A DNA stretch of 64,000 nt from Coix lacryma-jobi var. lacryma-jobi. Its lineage: Eukaryota > Streptophyta > Magnoliopsida > Poales > Poaceae. The position numbers and the translations under genes are program-made. Below the pieces are notes generated by a model. The model was not told the origin of the DNA. It was given only the letters and a program-made list of their open reading frames with translations, and made no database searches. The number at the start of each line of letters is the position of its first letter. The stretch's first letter is position 1. The stretch is from positions 79,085,845 through 79,149,844 of the forward strand of contig CM019831.1 of NCBI GenBank assembly GCA_009763385.1, in the 5' to 3' direction. This document shows positions 45,436 through 58,288 of this stretch, in pieces.

Positions 45436-48040
45436 ATGGATCGCGGCGTGGGCAAACCGCCATTTTTTGATGGGACGAACTATGCGTATTGGAAGATACG
45501 TATGTCGGCCTATCTTTAGAGTATGGGTGCTTCGGTTTGGGAGATTTGCAACAAAGCCGATTACATGGTCTTGGCTGCTCGTGCGACTCAACAATAGATC
45601 AATGAGCACGATGCCAATAGCCGAGCCCGTAATGCTCTTTTCACCTGTTTGAGCATGTCTGAGTTTGATCACGTTTCTCACCTCGCCACGGCTCGGGAGA
45701 TTTGGGCGACTCTCATGCGTTTTCATGAGGGAACCACTCAAGTCTAAACCCATCTCTACGAGTCGCATAAGCGAGAGTATGAGAACTTTCGACACATGCC
45801 TGGCGAGAGCATAGAGAGTTTATTCGCTCGCTTTCAGGTGATTGTCAACAGGATGAGGGCTAACAAAGAGCTGTTGTCATACGACGATCATGAGAGAGCT
45901 CTCAATCTTCTTCAAACTCTCGATCGGTCGGTGTGGGACTCAAAAGTTTAGGCGATCATCGAATCGTCTAACTATAAGACTCTCACTTGCGACGAGCTCT
46001 TCAATAAGCTCAAGTCCATTGAGATTGGTGCCATGGCGAGGGCTTCTTATGAAAATCCTTCTGTCCCGTCAATGGCTTTGGTTTCTGGCTCTTCTGCAAA
46101 CCCCTCTGGAGGATTTGCACTTTCTTCTCTTTTGTTTGTTACAGAGGAACATCTGGAGTTCATGGGAGATGACGAGTTGGCTTTACTTGCCAACTAGTTC
46201 TCGCTGTTCCACAACAACCGCATGAATCGTCGCCACGGAGGAAGTTGAGCTGGATGCTATGAGTGCGGCGACTCGGACCACTTCGTCGCCAACTGCCCAA
46301 AGAAGAACAAGCAAGATTTTGGCAAGGGCAATCGTGGCTACAAGTACGACTCCGGCAAGCGCAAGGAGAAGTACGTCCCCGCAAAGCACAAGCGGAAGGG
46401 CAGCTTCAACAAGGAGTACATCAAGCAGAAGTACTTGGAGAAAGCCCAGGCCGAGCAGCGTGCTTTCTTCGCCACGCTCAGCGACGCCGATGACTCGGAC
46501 AACGACTCCACTGCATCAAGCGATGATGAGTCCGAGAAGATGAAGATCGAGGACAAGCTAAACGGTCTCTGCTTCTTCACTGACGACGAGGGCTTCTACA
46601 CCATGGCCCTCGACGATGAGGTCAACAGCGAGCTGGAGTAGATCCCTCGAAACGACGACGATGACGATGACTCCTCCGAGGTATCTCAGACCCCCGATGA
46701 ACTCTCTGCTGAGGTCGAGAAACTTACTGCTGCTCTTCTTAGTCAAGACAAGTTGTTGAGACTTGCTGCTAGAGAGAGGAAGGAGTTTAGGCATAATTGG
46801 GAGGATGCAGTGAGGGAACTTGAGTCTATCAAGTCCACCATTGTAGTCACAGAGGAGGATGAGTGTGAGATATGCTCCAAGCACATAACTGACCTTCTCA
46901 CTTTGAGGGGGAAGTATGCTGCTTTGGTTGGAGAGGTGGATGAGGTGAGAGCTAGACCCATTTTGCTTGGTGTGTGCAAGTCTTGTGCAGGCTTGTGATC
47001 TGAGTTGGCAGAGAAGGATGCCAAGATTGAGTCTCTTGAGAAGGCCAACTCAGGTAGCACTAGTGTGTCTATATGTGCTTTGTGTGAGGGTTTGGAGATG
47101 CAGATGGCGAATGTGAAGCATGACAAGATGCAAACCGTGGAGGAAAACACATACCTTCGGACCACCTTGTCATGGGTTTCTAGTGGAGAGCCGCAGCTTG
47201 GCATGATGATTGCCCAATTCAAGCGTGCTGCTAGAGGTCCAGGTGTTGGCTTTGCTCAGGGTGTGGAGAGTGCTACCTCTTTCGGGAAGATTGGTGAGTC
47301 TAGTGGTCTTAAGCCGAGTGAGAAGCCCAACTCCACCACTACTTCCAAACTAACCAAGATTCCACCCAAAGAGCCTCTCAAGCCTAACACCAAAGATGGA
47401 GTGTTTGTGGAACCTCCAAGAGCTCCACCCAAGAAACAGACATGGGCTCCAAAACCAAACCACTTGAGGAACAAGCTAGATACCATGCCACCAATCCAAG
47501 AGGAGCTCATGCCACAAAAGAACCAAGTGATCCACACCCAATACCGTGAGTACCAACAACCCCCTATGAGAGCGGTGAGGTACCACTGTGAGCACTGTGG
47601 GAGAGATGGACACTTGAGGGACTTTTGCTTTCAGCGCAAGAGAGAGGAGCGTCGTGCAAAGGAGATGAACAACACGGACATGTACCATCCTTTCCATGAT
47701 GTACATGTGTTGAACATTCAAAGGAGAAGTGCTAGGCCTAGAGGTCGAATGCCTCAAGGTCCTAGGCTACAAGGAGGTTTTGCTCGGTGGGATCCTAGTT
47801 TTGTAGGCTATGGACCCCGTGGCGGTGGTTTTGTTGTTGAGCGTTACCCCCCATCACGTTTTGTCTATCGCGGTGAGCGAACCATGTTTTCCTATGCGTG
47901 GTGATCGCTTTCCCGATAGGTATGCTAGGAATGGTTTTTCTATTAACCGTTCTTTTGAGTAGTCGGGACAACACTTGTATTCTTCCAGTTTTACTCACCC
48001 CAGTGTTGGACCGTTTGCTCACCCTATGTCTTTTTATTGA
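45436..48040 (+). pseudogene. Element F gag
   Basis: ATG at 45436 (MDRGVGKPPFFDGTNYAYWK). One frame runs to 47904 but has stops at 45517, 45595, 45745, 45949, 46195, 46246, 46639 and 46996. A frameshift near 47885 follows before the natural end MSFY-stop at 48038-48040. Parts: DUF4219-like, UBN2 capsid, CCHC knuckle CYECGDSDHFVANC (about 46255-46300, intact unlike H), acidic Ser-rich region, coiled coil (46680-47060), second knuckle CEHCGRDGHLRDFC (about 47585-47625) and an Arg/Gly-rich tail. Four of the stops are TAG where relatives have CAG. Non-functional. Confidence 0.88.
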
Positions 48041-48078
48041 TGTAGGTAAGTAAATTGGAGAACGTTTGGCTTGTGGAT
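48041..48078 (+). pseudogene. Start of element F pol, cut by element D
   Basis: The 38 bases after gag match the region just before the protease of H (27734-27697). Homology ends at GTGGAT, directly before the codons for the protease active-site Asp. The D LTR starts at 48079. Confidence 0.75.
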
Positions 48079-49363
48079 TGTTGACACTAATTAACTCTTA
48101 TTATTAAAGGTCAATTAAACATGAAAATGGATGAATATGTAAACTCCACCTTAGTATAGGGTTTAAAACTAATGAATTCCACGAGTTTTGGTGAATTGTG
48201 AATCTGCAGGTATTAAACAGGGAAACAACCCTCAATTGCTTCCCCTAGAAGGAAACCGACGGGAGATAATGCATTCATCAAGTCAGGAATCTTCCAGAAG
48301 ACTCTAGAGAACACCTGAAAACACCACGAGGCAGGGCACCCCGAGCCACCTCCAGGTGGGACCGACCGGTCTGTGGGTCCCACCGGTCGGTCCCCCCAGG
48401 GTGTCGCCGGCCTCCCCCTTCTGGAACCTTCCTCTACCGCCTTTGAGGATCAATCTCAGCCCTACGTGAAGTCAGTTTGATACAATGGTCGCGGTTGATG
48501 CCTCAGGGCTATATAAACAGGCCCGCAGGCCCCAGGCAAGTCAGAAGGTCCCTCTTCAGAAAGTCTATGCCTCATTCAGAAACCCTAGAAGCGACTTCAG
48601 GAGTCAGCTTTCAAGTAGAAGACTAGATACCTCCTCTAGTTAAGATTAGAACCTAGTCTTATATTAGAACTAGAAGAGAGAGAGAGGAAAAGATCAAGAA
48701 GGAGCTCTGGCCTGTCAGATCAACTTCTTCATCTGGCCTGTCAGATCAACTTCTTCATCTTGTACCTGTGGATTCAAATTCTTCGTCAACTTGCTTCAAT
48801 GATTGTTTCGGTAATCAACGTCCATATTTAAGTTTGAGCCATTGTTCTTATTATTCTTAAGGTTTATGACTCTCTTTTGAGTACTTTAATTCTAGTCGCA
48901 CTAGAGTTAGAGTAGTTGGATAGTGTAAGCGTGGTGCTTAGACTTGATAGCTCATAATTGCCTCCTATAACGCCGGTAGTAGTGGTTGTTCGCAAGGGTG
49001 ACTCTTATAGCCTTGTTGATTCTTCTATAGTCCACTTACCCGTGTGTAGGCTCGGTAGGATTATACATTTGCATAAAAGAATCATACTCTGTTTGTGACC
49101 TTTTATGGCAACTTCCCCACTAAGAATAATATAAACATATCACTCTTAAGTTGGAATTAGATAGCCTTAGTGATCCCCTCTATGCTTTTAGCTTCTGCGT
49201 CCTTGTTAGCTACTCAGGGGTTATACTCTTTAAGACTTGACACTATCCGTTCCTTTGGGATCGATATTAAAACTGGGTTACTCCGGTGAAGTGCTACATC
49301 GGTAGATTTTATCTGTGCGCTTGCGGATAATATAGAGTGTGCGTTAATTTATACCAATAAGCA
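48079..49363 (+). repeat. Element D, 5' LTR
   Basis: It starts TGTTGACACTAATT and ends ...ACCAATAAGCA. It contains a perfect 13-bp inverted repeat (48358-48370 with 48382-48394), a TATA box (TATATAAA, 48510-48517) and a 27-bp tandem duplication at about 48713-48766. No gene is present inside. Confidence 0.8.
48510..48517 (+). promoter_or_regulatory. TATA box of element D LTR
   Basis: TATATAAA in a GC-rich setting, at a plausible distance inside the LTR to start the element transcript about 30 bp downstream. Confidence 0.6.
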
Positions 49364-49457
49364 TTTCTGGCACTGTTGCCGGGGAATGGTAGATCATTTT
49401 AAGTCTTAAGTTTAACCTTGTATTATACTTTTGTCTTTTATCTTTTATTCTTTTACC

Positions 49458-49575
49458 ATGGATTTCTCAGAGCCAATCACTAGCTCCACAGATTCCATTC
49501 CACTGAACCAGTATACCTATCGCACTGTCGTAGACTTAGAGTTACCCAAATCTGCTAAGCCTATCCTTTCAGTTC
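49458..49575 (+). pseudogene. Element D first ORF, N-terminal fragment
   Basis: ATG at 49458 opens 38 codons (MDFSEPITSSTDSIPLNQYT...) after the LTR and primer site, the usual place for gag of this lineage. The frame is cut by the C junction. No domain can be recognised in so short a piece. Confidence 0.45.
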
Positions 49576-52500
49576 CTGTCTATAGTGACTAGCGAAAAAG
49601 TTTCGTGAAGTTTTGAATCAAAAAGTCACATGAAATGACGAGTCACAGCTTTGCCTGTAATGGCCGATTAACTGAAGAAAATCATTTGGGTTCAACCAAG
49701 TATTGTGATTATGCCCAATCTATCAACTCATGACCAAAATTTATGAAAGTTCCGTGTTGAGCAAATGGCCAGAAAATGTTCCGACCAACGAGAAACCCTG
49801 ATTCGGATCCTACCGGGTGACTACTTTGACCGGCGTTGAATGGTATTTTTGAGGGTTCGCAAGTTAGTGCGCCATAAACGAAAGTTGTAGTACGGATTGA
49901 GAGGAACACATTTCGTTTTATGGCCGAGACCTGGATCGGTGCCAAAAATAGACAAAACGAGCTCGCAAGATGAAGTACAGTGCGGATTTTAGGTTCCGGA
50001 AATTGGTTAAGTCTGTACTACGAAATTGGAATTTCGGTCACCGCGAAGCTGCCGTCGACGATCGTTACCGGGCAAATGATTGGGAATTTGACTGAGTGCC
50101 TTTAACGAAAGTTGGAGTACTCGGCGAGATGGTGACAACAAAATTAGTTTAATCAAAATCGGAGTCCGTTTGAGCAGTGTTTACCATTTTAGAGTTTGAT
50201 TGAAAGTTTCCGTAAACTTGCCAAATTGGGAATGAAATTTTTCGGAGCTGATGGCGTGGCAGACCGACGCCTGCCCCGAGGTCGCGCCCCTCCCAAGGCC
50301 GCGCACCTCCTGTCTCCCTCCGTCAAAAAGACCGAGCTGGCTTCCTTCTCCTCTCGGTCTCTCTCATTTTTCCCCTTCCCGGTCTCTTTCCCTCTGCGCT
50401 CTCTGCTATCCCCTCCATGACAAGCAGAACCAGCTGCAGCTCGGGCTCCTTCCCTGCCATGGCCGCCCTCCTTGCTGCCCCGGCCTTCTCCTCTCCAAGG
50501 GTGTGCAGCAGCGGGCGTCCTCTCTCTCCTTGACTCCCCCTGCTGCCAAGCCGCGCAGAGCCGCTGCCGCGAAGGCGCGACCCTGGACGCGCGAGACCGT
50601 GACCCCGGGCACGCGCTGCCGCGGGCCGGCCACCTGCAGTGCCAAGCAGCAGCCCTGCCTTCCCTCTTGACCACCAGCGAGCAGCAGCGCCCGACAGCCC
50701 CAACAGAAACCCTAGCCCAAGCATCGGCCTCCCCGGCCCGAGCTCAGTCCTTCCCGACGTTTATCCCGTAAATCCATGGTGAAAGCCCCTTCTAGCGAAG
50801 CTGAAACTCTTTTGTGGGTTTTTATGTAATGTTGTATGACTCAGTATGTTTACTAACATGTCCTTGGTTGTTTTGTACAGATCTGAGGGGGCCTGATCCA
50901 AAACTGTTTTTGGTTTTCGTTTTTGTTAAATAGCAAATCTGGCTGAAACTTTAAAAATGTGTGATAAATTGTGTGTTTGTCCAAAAATTGCAAGTGAGCA
51001 CTTTTTGGAATCCTTGTGCGTAGATCTATTCAGTGGATGCATAACATGTGGGCTGTAAGTGTAAAGTTTGTGCTGTGATGATTTATTTGTGTTAAATAGG
51101 GAGAAAATGATATTTGCTGTTGTCTTGCTTGAAAATTGAAATGATGTGCAATGTTTATGGTAGGCTCCTCTAGTAATGTGTGTGCTTTGATAAAAATTCA
51201 GATTTATTGGTGCATGTATGATTTGGTTATGGATTTATCTTTCTTTCAGCTCATTAAATGGATTAAAATGAGTTGTGATAAATGTTTGCATGTAAAAATA
51301 GAAATGGTGGTTCTACTACCTTTCTATGGTATTGTTGTAGCTTAGATAATTTTATTATGGTCATGTGTTTGCAGAAAATATATTCTGTAGATTTATCTTG
51401 CTCTCACATGCATTCTCGTGAATTAAACACGTCATGTTTTTAATAATTAATCTATAAGACCTGAGTATGTAATCTTTTTACAGTAGCTATATTTTGATGT
51501 TATCTATCACTTGTAAAAATATGAGCTCCAAATGAGGTGTTTACAACATCACTTAAAGTAATGCCCATGTTTGCTAGTTATTTAGTTAATGAAAGCTTAG
51601 TGATAAGATGAACGTATATATGTTTATATGCTTGCCTTGTTGCATGTTGATCTGATATAAATAATGTGTGATCATGTTCATGACTGTTAGTAATGTTTTA
51701 ATAGCTCATATGTGTGCTCACATGTTAACCAAATAATTAGTGAAGTGAATTTGTTAATTTGCTGAAATGGCTGCTAGAACAGTTTCTGTTGTGGTAATTA
51801 ATTCGTAATGTAAATGATGTTTTCTGTAGATTTGGTCTATACAAAAGTTATAGATAACTTCTTTATCTTTCTTGTCCTGAAATTTCATGATTTTAGGACA
51901 AGCGGTTTGGGAGTTATCGATTTTAGAAGTTTGCTGTCAGGTTTCCATTGCTTTCTGTGCAGATCTGAAACAGTGGACTGTTTGGCTAATTTATTTTGTG
52001 AATCATGTGTTTATGTTAATAGAAGAGTTGTAGTAATTTTCATAAGATTTCTAAAATGTCTTGGATCACTATTTTTCGTGGTATAGCACTTGAGTTACAC
52101 GTATTTAAAGTTAAGGTTCAGAATCTGTCCAAGTCTGGACAGATTTGCTTGTTTGTGTTGTTTGACCATGACAACTGCTTAATCAACTTGAGATGATTAT
52201 AAATAAGTTGTAGAAAACTTAATAAGCTTTCCAACAAGTCTTATATCAAGTCTTTTGGTGTTCTAAATCTCTAATTATGGCTGTTTGAAGGTAGAAGTCA
52301 TATTGTGTCCAAAGTTTGGACAGAACTGCCTTGCATGTAATGTTTGGTCTTCTTAATGATTGAATCATGTTTATGTAATAATATAAAAGTTTTAGATAAT
52401 TCTATTTTGTTTCCAGAAAGTCTAAGATCACCTTGTTTGGATGTGTATAGCTCCAGTTATGATTAAATTGAATGCTTGTTGTATGTTGTCCAAACTGTGT

Positions 52501-54636
52501 GCATAAACCCATGATTGCTTGCTATAGTTTGATGTTGCTTATGTGACCTTTGATGCTATATCATGCCTTGATAATAATTAGTTTATGCATTCCATGTTTC
52601 TAAATTAGTCAACCCAATATAGTATATAAATATGCTTACATAATATCGGTTAACTAAGGTAGAAGTTGTATGTGCATGCATGTGTCAAAGTGGGTGATGT
52701 ATGTAGTCCTAGTTGATTGCTATAGTTAACCTGTCTACATGACTAATGAACCTTGTTTGACACCTTAATATAACCATGACCTGCTGAAGTGAGTGTGTTG
52801 TGTGTGTGCTAAACTAATAATTAAGTTATGTCTTCTCTTATATAGTTGTCTTGATTGCTTATGTGAAATAGTTGGTAATGCTTGTGTTGTGTGTCTTATG
52901 TTTGCTTCATAAGTGTTTCCCCTGCATTCATACGCTTGCATTGTGCATCTCATTTAGGTACGGTAGATATGCCATGAAGGATGGGCTGGTGAAGCTAAAC
53001 CTAAAGATGGTGTTTGGTGGACGGTCCCAAAGATGCAGAGCTAAGCAAGTGTCAAAAGTGGAGATGCTTGCCAAGCAAGTGTCACTTAACACTAACCTAG
53101 TGTTGGTTCCCAGGCAAGCCCCGGAGCATTCTAAGTCTCCTACCCTTCCTTTCATAAATGCAATTCAGTTAATATAATGATTGTTGCATTAAGTTATAGG
53201 AGTTGTGTGAAACCGCTGTTGCATTACTTATCCTTACCTTGATTAATTGAGATATACACCCTTGTTACCCTGCTAGGTCTAGGCTCGACTTATATGCCTA
53301 GCCATGCTTAGACCGGTAGAAGTCGGGCAACCTTCATGTTACCCACGAGCAGTAGGTGGTTACTTGATCTTTTAGCGGAAAATTGCAAGTATGTGAGATA
53401 ACTGAGTGTTGTGGATAATGGAGATTGGCAGATTCCTGTAGTGTTGTGCTACAGTATTTCCAGCCGTGTCGTATGGGGAAAAACAGTATCATGCTAAGAC
53501 GGCCCTCTTGTCATGTTCAACGCATGCCCCACATTTAGTTGGAAGGATAACTCGTTCCGACCGCGAAGCCGCTCATTGTTCCAGGCCGGCTCTCGAACCC
53601 CACGAATCTGCCGAAGCCACGAAGGGGGTATTGGGACGCGGGGGTGCGAAGAGTAAGACCCGGGAGATGGTGGTTAAGTCCAACTTCTTGGCAGTCGGGC
53701 TTGCCTCCAGTTATGTTGGTGGCAGTCGAGTCTGCGGCTTCCTGGAACAATATTATGGTTATCTGTAGCTCACTTTGGCCGGTGAGTGTGGTTTGTGTGG
53801 GGAATAAAATCACCAGCTGGTTAGAAATCGATTATAATCACCATCGCTCCTGGACAGTGAGCACTTGACTTGAACACCGCTCTGTCTTGATACTGAAGGT
53901 AAGGAACACGTGACAGTTATCGTGGCACTGTTGGCAATTGCTAATTGATCTGTTTGTTATTACTTTGTTGTGATTGCTTAATCACTACTAATGATTGTTA
54001 TAGAACAGGTGCTAATCTAGTTGAGTAGGTTAATTATCTATCTAAAACCTGCAGCTAAGTAAAAGATAATACTACTTTATTACTTATGCTTTTATGCAAA
54101 ACTGTGTGTCATACCAGCTCCACTCTTATATCAGCCTTGCATACTCCTTGGTGTCACTTTATTTCTGGTTTATGACGGGTAAGTCTAGCTGAGTACATTC
54201 GAGTACTCAGGGTTTATCCCACCTTGTTGCAGGTGGAGGTTAGGCCTGCCGAGAGGTGATGGCCAATGTCGGTGAGCTCAGGAGTTCCATACTTCTTCTC
54301 TTATGCTGTTGTTGGAGGATGTCAATCGAGCTAGCAAAGTATTTCAACTTATGTTATGGTATTCATTTCAAAGCTATATTGTTCTTCTAAATTAAGTGGA
54401 ACCAAACTTGTATCTTTATTTGGAAACTCTATTGTAATATTATTTCTGCTACAAAGCTCCGTGGACATGATCTGTATTTGCTTGACCATGCGATCTTGGC
54501 TGAGGTGTTGAAAAAGTTTGAAATCCCTCAGGATTTCACAGACTACCGGGTTTATACGGGCTCAAGTGTGCTAATTCAGCTGCTCCGACAGAGGTTTTTG
54601 CACTTGTGCTCTTATAAATTAGACGGTTCTGTTACA
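49571..54636 (+). repeat. Element C, 5' LTR (5'-truncated)
   Basis: It joins D at CAGTTCCTGTC and ends at ...GGTTCTGTTACA. A GC-rich block (50240-50770) is followed by a long T-rich, intron-like stretch (50800-53270). Open frames at 50189-50771 and elsewhere have equivalents in the 3' LTR with altered frames, run on both strands and show no domain; I do not call them genes. Confidence 0.87.
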
Positions 54637-57600
54637 GCTGGCATCGGTGCAAGGTTAAGCATAATACTGTCATGTGCATGGTTTTAAAACAAAGTTTTGA
54701 TTTTGTAAAGCCTATTTTATCTAAAAAGCTTTAGCTAGTAGGCAAGTTTGTTAAAACCTAATTTGTAAACTATGTGCTAGCGACAACCTCCAGTTATGCC
54801 CAACTAGGACTTTCGGGTGGCTTAGTTAAGTATTACTAACTTTGGGGGTTTTACTTTTCTGCAACGATACGTCGACACAAAAGGTACGTGTGATGACCGC
54901 ACTATGCTACCGTGTGGTCTAATGTTGGAGGTAGCGAATTTATGTTACGCAACGTCGCACATACGCTCAGGTAAGTGTGAGTTGTGAGAGCATGACCAAA
55001 CAAACATTGGTCTAGGGAAGTGCTAGTTTGGTACTGGATTATATACATGTTACACACAGGTATATATGAAGGTATTTAATTACTGGAGTAATATTATTCT
55101 GATGGGTGCATATACTACTTACGTGTATACTGGGTATGCACCTAAGATAGTATCTAGATTTAAATTCCTACAATGTATTTATATCTGTTGTGGGAATGGG
55201 CTGAAATGAGATTTTCTGCAGGTACGCTAACCTCGTATGCGTATGCATAGTTGGCGACTAGCTATATCGAGAGTGTGTGTTATGCCACCGACCTAGAACG
55301 TGATTGTCGCCTCAGGTTGGCAATTTGCGAGGACGTATAGGACGAGCATACATCTTATTGTGCTTTGATCATGAACATGCTTCTCTCAACCTTTGTTCTA
55401 ATAATAAACAACTTGTTGTCAAGTGTGACTAATGTAATGATAAAACATGATAGTTGTTTGTGCATAAAGTGCTTTCCCACCTTTGTTCCTGTAATGATGA
55501 AGTTTATTGTGAACTAGTGCTTCAATATGATGTGCTAGCTTGCTTGTAAAAGTTAGGAATAAATGCTTTGATTGGTGTTGTATGTTGCTCTAAGTTAGAT
55601 GTAATGTGGTCTTATTCTTTATGGTTAGTAGTGTGCAGTGTCTTATATGAGTCCTTTCATGTTAGCTAATTACGAGATTGCTTGTTTAGACTAGAAATAA
55701 ATACTTGTATGATGTTGTTTAGATAACCCTGCTATCTCATCATGACCGTGTGTTGTCTTGCTCTGTTTCATGTTTGCTTGATAGAGTAGTTAAATAGTAA
55801 GTTTCTAATGGTTAGCAGTTTTCCCCTATGTTGAAATGTCTTGTACTAACTAAATGATTGGTATGATGTTATCCTGCTTGTGTGACGCAACTATGCCAGG
55901 TTTGTAATTCCATGTTTTCAGTTAGGAAACTCCCTTTTGGGTGAAACGAATTGGGTTAGTTTTGTTTTGAAATACTCCACCTAAAGAAACAATAAAACTT
56001 GTTGTTTGAGCTTGTTTTGTATGCAGTTTTGTTTGGGTTTGCCAAGTGCTTCCTAGACTTGTAATTCTAGTTTTGTTAGCTTTAACATGCTTTAGCATGG
56101 AAAGCTATAGACATGCAATCTTATTTCATGCTTGTTTTCTTGCAATCCTAAGAACTAGAGTTATATGAATTAAAAGTTTGTGAAACTAATTTTCATACCT
56201 CTCTAGTATCATGTTGCTGCAAGAAAAATATAAAACTTGTTGTTTAAACAACATTGAATAGCTCAAACTTGTTTAAGTTGTTTTAAGCATGTTTACTTGT
56301 TAGAATTGTGTAGGCTATTTACTTGCTTAAATATGTTGAAATGCTTATAATGGTCTACTAAATGCATGAGAGAACTGCTATAAAATTTCCAGAATTCTCT
56401 AGACAATAAATTATAGTAGCTCTCTGTTCCACATTACTATGTTATGAGAATTAATAAGTGCATGTAAAGAACCTAATTTGGGTTGATCATGAACTGTTTA
56501 ACATGTTTAATATGTATATAAACTGTTTTCATACATGGTTATGCCTAGAATTATGTTTTTTGGTGTACCATAACTTGTAATTGGTCTCTAATCGAGCTTT
56601 AATTTATATTAGCTTTATGCTTGTTAGAACTAAGTTCTTGCAAACAATTTAAGTGGCTGTAATATTAGCTGTTCTAATATGTTTAGAATGTTTTAAACTG
56701 TTGTTTATGCTTGATTGTACCCTAAAAACAAGTTGTTGCTTGCTGCTTGTCAGTTGTTGTTACCTAGTGCTTGTTATTCCTTTGTCGAATATAGACTATG
56801 CATGAGCTTGTTGTTTGATTGTTAGCTTCATGTGCTAAAAAAGTGAGTTGTTAACTTAAAATTGTGAACCGCTTGTAGTTAACAAACAAGTATGCCTTAG
56901 TTTGCTTGGTATGTTTGCTCTAAATATAGAGTTGTGTTCCAATCTAGTAAACAGGAAATACAAAATGACAACATTTGTTCACCATATTTTGCATGTCTAT
57001 GTTCGCTTGTGTGCTTTTCATAGATGCTTGTCTAGTATGAGCTTGGTGGTTAGTGTTGGTCGCTTAAGCTGATTGTTTGTGTGTTCCAAATGCTTGTTAA
57101 GGTTGTGTGTGTAGATGAGTTGTTATCTAAGTGGTACCTTGGTTAGTTCTCGGTGAGTGCTTGAGTGGTTTGTTGAGCCTTTGTCTCCTAAGCCCTCTTG
57201 ACCTTCCGAGATGCCTTTAGTAGAGCCCTTCTTGCTTAAAGACCTATGTTTGTGTGTCTGGTTCTGATGGTTTAGAATGCTTGTGCCAAAACCTGTACCT
57301 ATACCGGTCCATGCCTTTTGTTGGACCAGCTACCCTAGTTAACCTTGCAAAAATCCTAGTTCTGAACCGTGGTATGCCCATGCTTGTTGTGTAGCCATGC
57401 CTCTAACCAACCTGTAAATCCAAGTTTGGCCTTAGAGTGTTGCCTAAGCCATAGATGTGTGGTACCCTTTGTTGTGAAGTCCCTTGTTTGTTTGACTAGC
57501 TAAGTTTAGTTCTTGTTGACCTCAGCCTTTGACCCTAGTTTGTCTTGCCCAGTGGTGGAAACCTTGCCCAAATCCTTGTTGAACCCCTTGGTTGCCCTTT

Positions 57601-57860
57601 TGTTGCTGCTTGGCCAACTCAAGTCAAGTTCATGAAATCTTTTGTCTTGTCATAACCTTGATGTGCACAAGACAAATCCTTGTTGTCTTGTGCCCTGTTT
57701 TGTCCTTGAAATCACCTCATTGTTGATTTCCAAACCTTGTGATCATCCTTGTTTTGCTAGCTTATGCCTTGCCTGTGATGCCTATCCATGCAAGTTTTGT
57801 CTGCGTCATGACAGATTTCTCATTGGTTGTGGATTCAATGATGGTCTCTTGGTTAAGAGC
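54637..57860 (+). other. Element C interior, non-coding first part
   Basis: The primer site TGGCATCGGTGC (54639-54650) resembles the Met-tRNA site with three changes. The next 3.2 kb is T-rich with no long open frame and no protein family that I recognise on either strand. Confidence 0.6.
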
Positions 57861-57862
57861 TA

Positions 57863-57964
57863 ATGGTGCCGCGACGAAACCGAGAGCCTCCTGTGGCTGC
57901 AGACACATGGTTGTGTTGCTCGGCATGCGCTGGTATCGTGGTTTACAATCAAGATCTATTATAG
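57863..57964 (+). pseudogene. Possible gag start remnant in element C
   Basis: ATG at 57863 opens 33 codons beginning MVPRRNREPPVAAD, then stops. The basic, proline-rich start resembles the beginning of gypsy chromovirus Gag in style. It stands where the ORF of a long-leader element could begin. The similarity is weak and short. Confidence 0.25.
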
Positions 57965-57977
57965 AACTACGCCAATG

Positions 57978-58288
57978 TGTTATCTTTCCTGAAGCTTTCT
58001 CGTTGTTATCTCCTATATTCCTTCAGAAAAACCTTATTGACAGCTCAGATGTGGCAGTGTTTCTTTCCGAAAATCACAAAAAGGATAGCTTTTCAAGAAT
58101 AAGTCAGTGATGAAAGTAGTAGCAGACCATAAGAGGTTGTAGACAAAGGACTCTGTTTGATCAACAGTAAGGACTGCGCAACATATATGGTCATAATGAC
58201 ACAAGGTGGCACAGAATTCTTAAAAGTGGACAAGTATAAGCTGAAGAATGAGCAACAGAAGTGGTGTGTTATTGAACCAGATACTTGA
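57978..58288 (+). pseudogene. Coding-like fragment of unknown origin in element C
   Basis: One frame ends FLQKNLIDSSDVAVFLSEN...RISQ-stop at 58110. A different frame is open from 58133 to a TGA at 58286-58288 and reads EVVDKGLCLINSKDCATYMV, later GGTEFLKVDKYKLKNEQQKW. Amino-acid composition is protein-like in both, and an indel between them could explain the frame change. I do not recognise the family. It could be decayed gag/pol or a captured piece of a host gene. Confidence 0.3.

Larger units (their letters stand above)
43408..48078 (+). mobile_element. Element F: plus-strand SIRE/Maximus-type copia, 5' half
   Basis: LTR 43408-45372, primer site TGGTATCAGAGC at 45375-45386 (exact Met-tRNA site), gag 45436-48040, and the first bases of pol to 48078, where the D LTR begins. 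The rest of F must lie right of the window. It is inserted in opposite orientation to M. The predicted 5-bp left target copy is agaag (43403-43407). Confidence 0.88.
48079..49575 (+). mobile_element. Element D: Athila/Tat-like gypsy element, 5' end only
   Basis: An LTR of 1285 bp (48079-49363) is followed by CTGGCACTGTTGCCGGGGAA (49366-49385). This closely matches the GGCGCCGTTGCCGGGGA signature found after the 5' LTR of Athila/Tat elements. An ATG follows at 49458. The element is cut at about 49571-49575 by element C sequence. Its predicted left target copy is tggat (48074-48078). Confidence 0.78.

Noticed and set aside
50189..50771. Overlapping open frames on both strands in the C LTR, repeated near 60537-61171
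   Set aside because: Frames are not preserved between the LTR copies and no domain is seen; GC-rich composition explains them.
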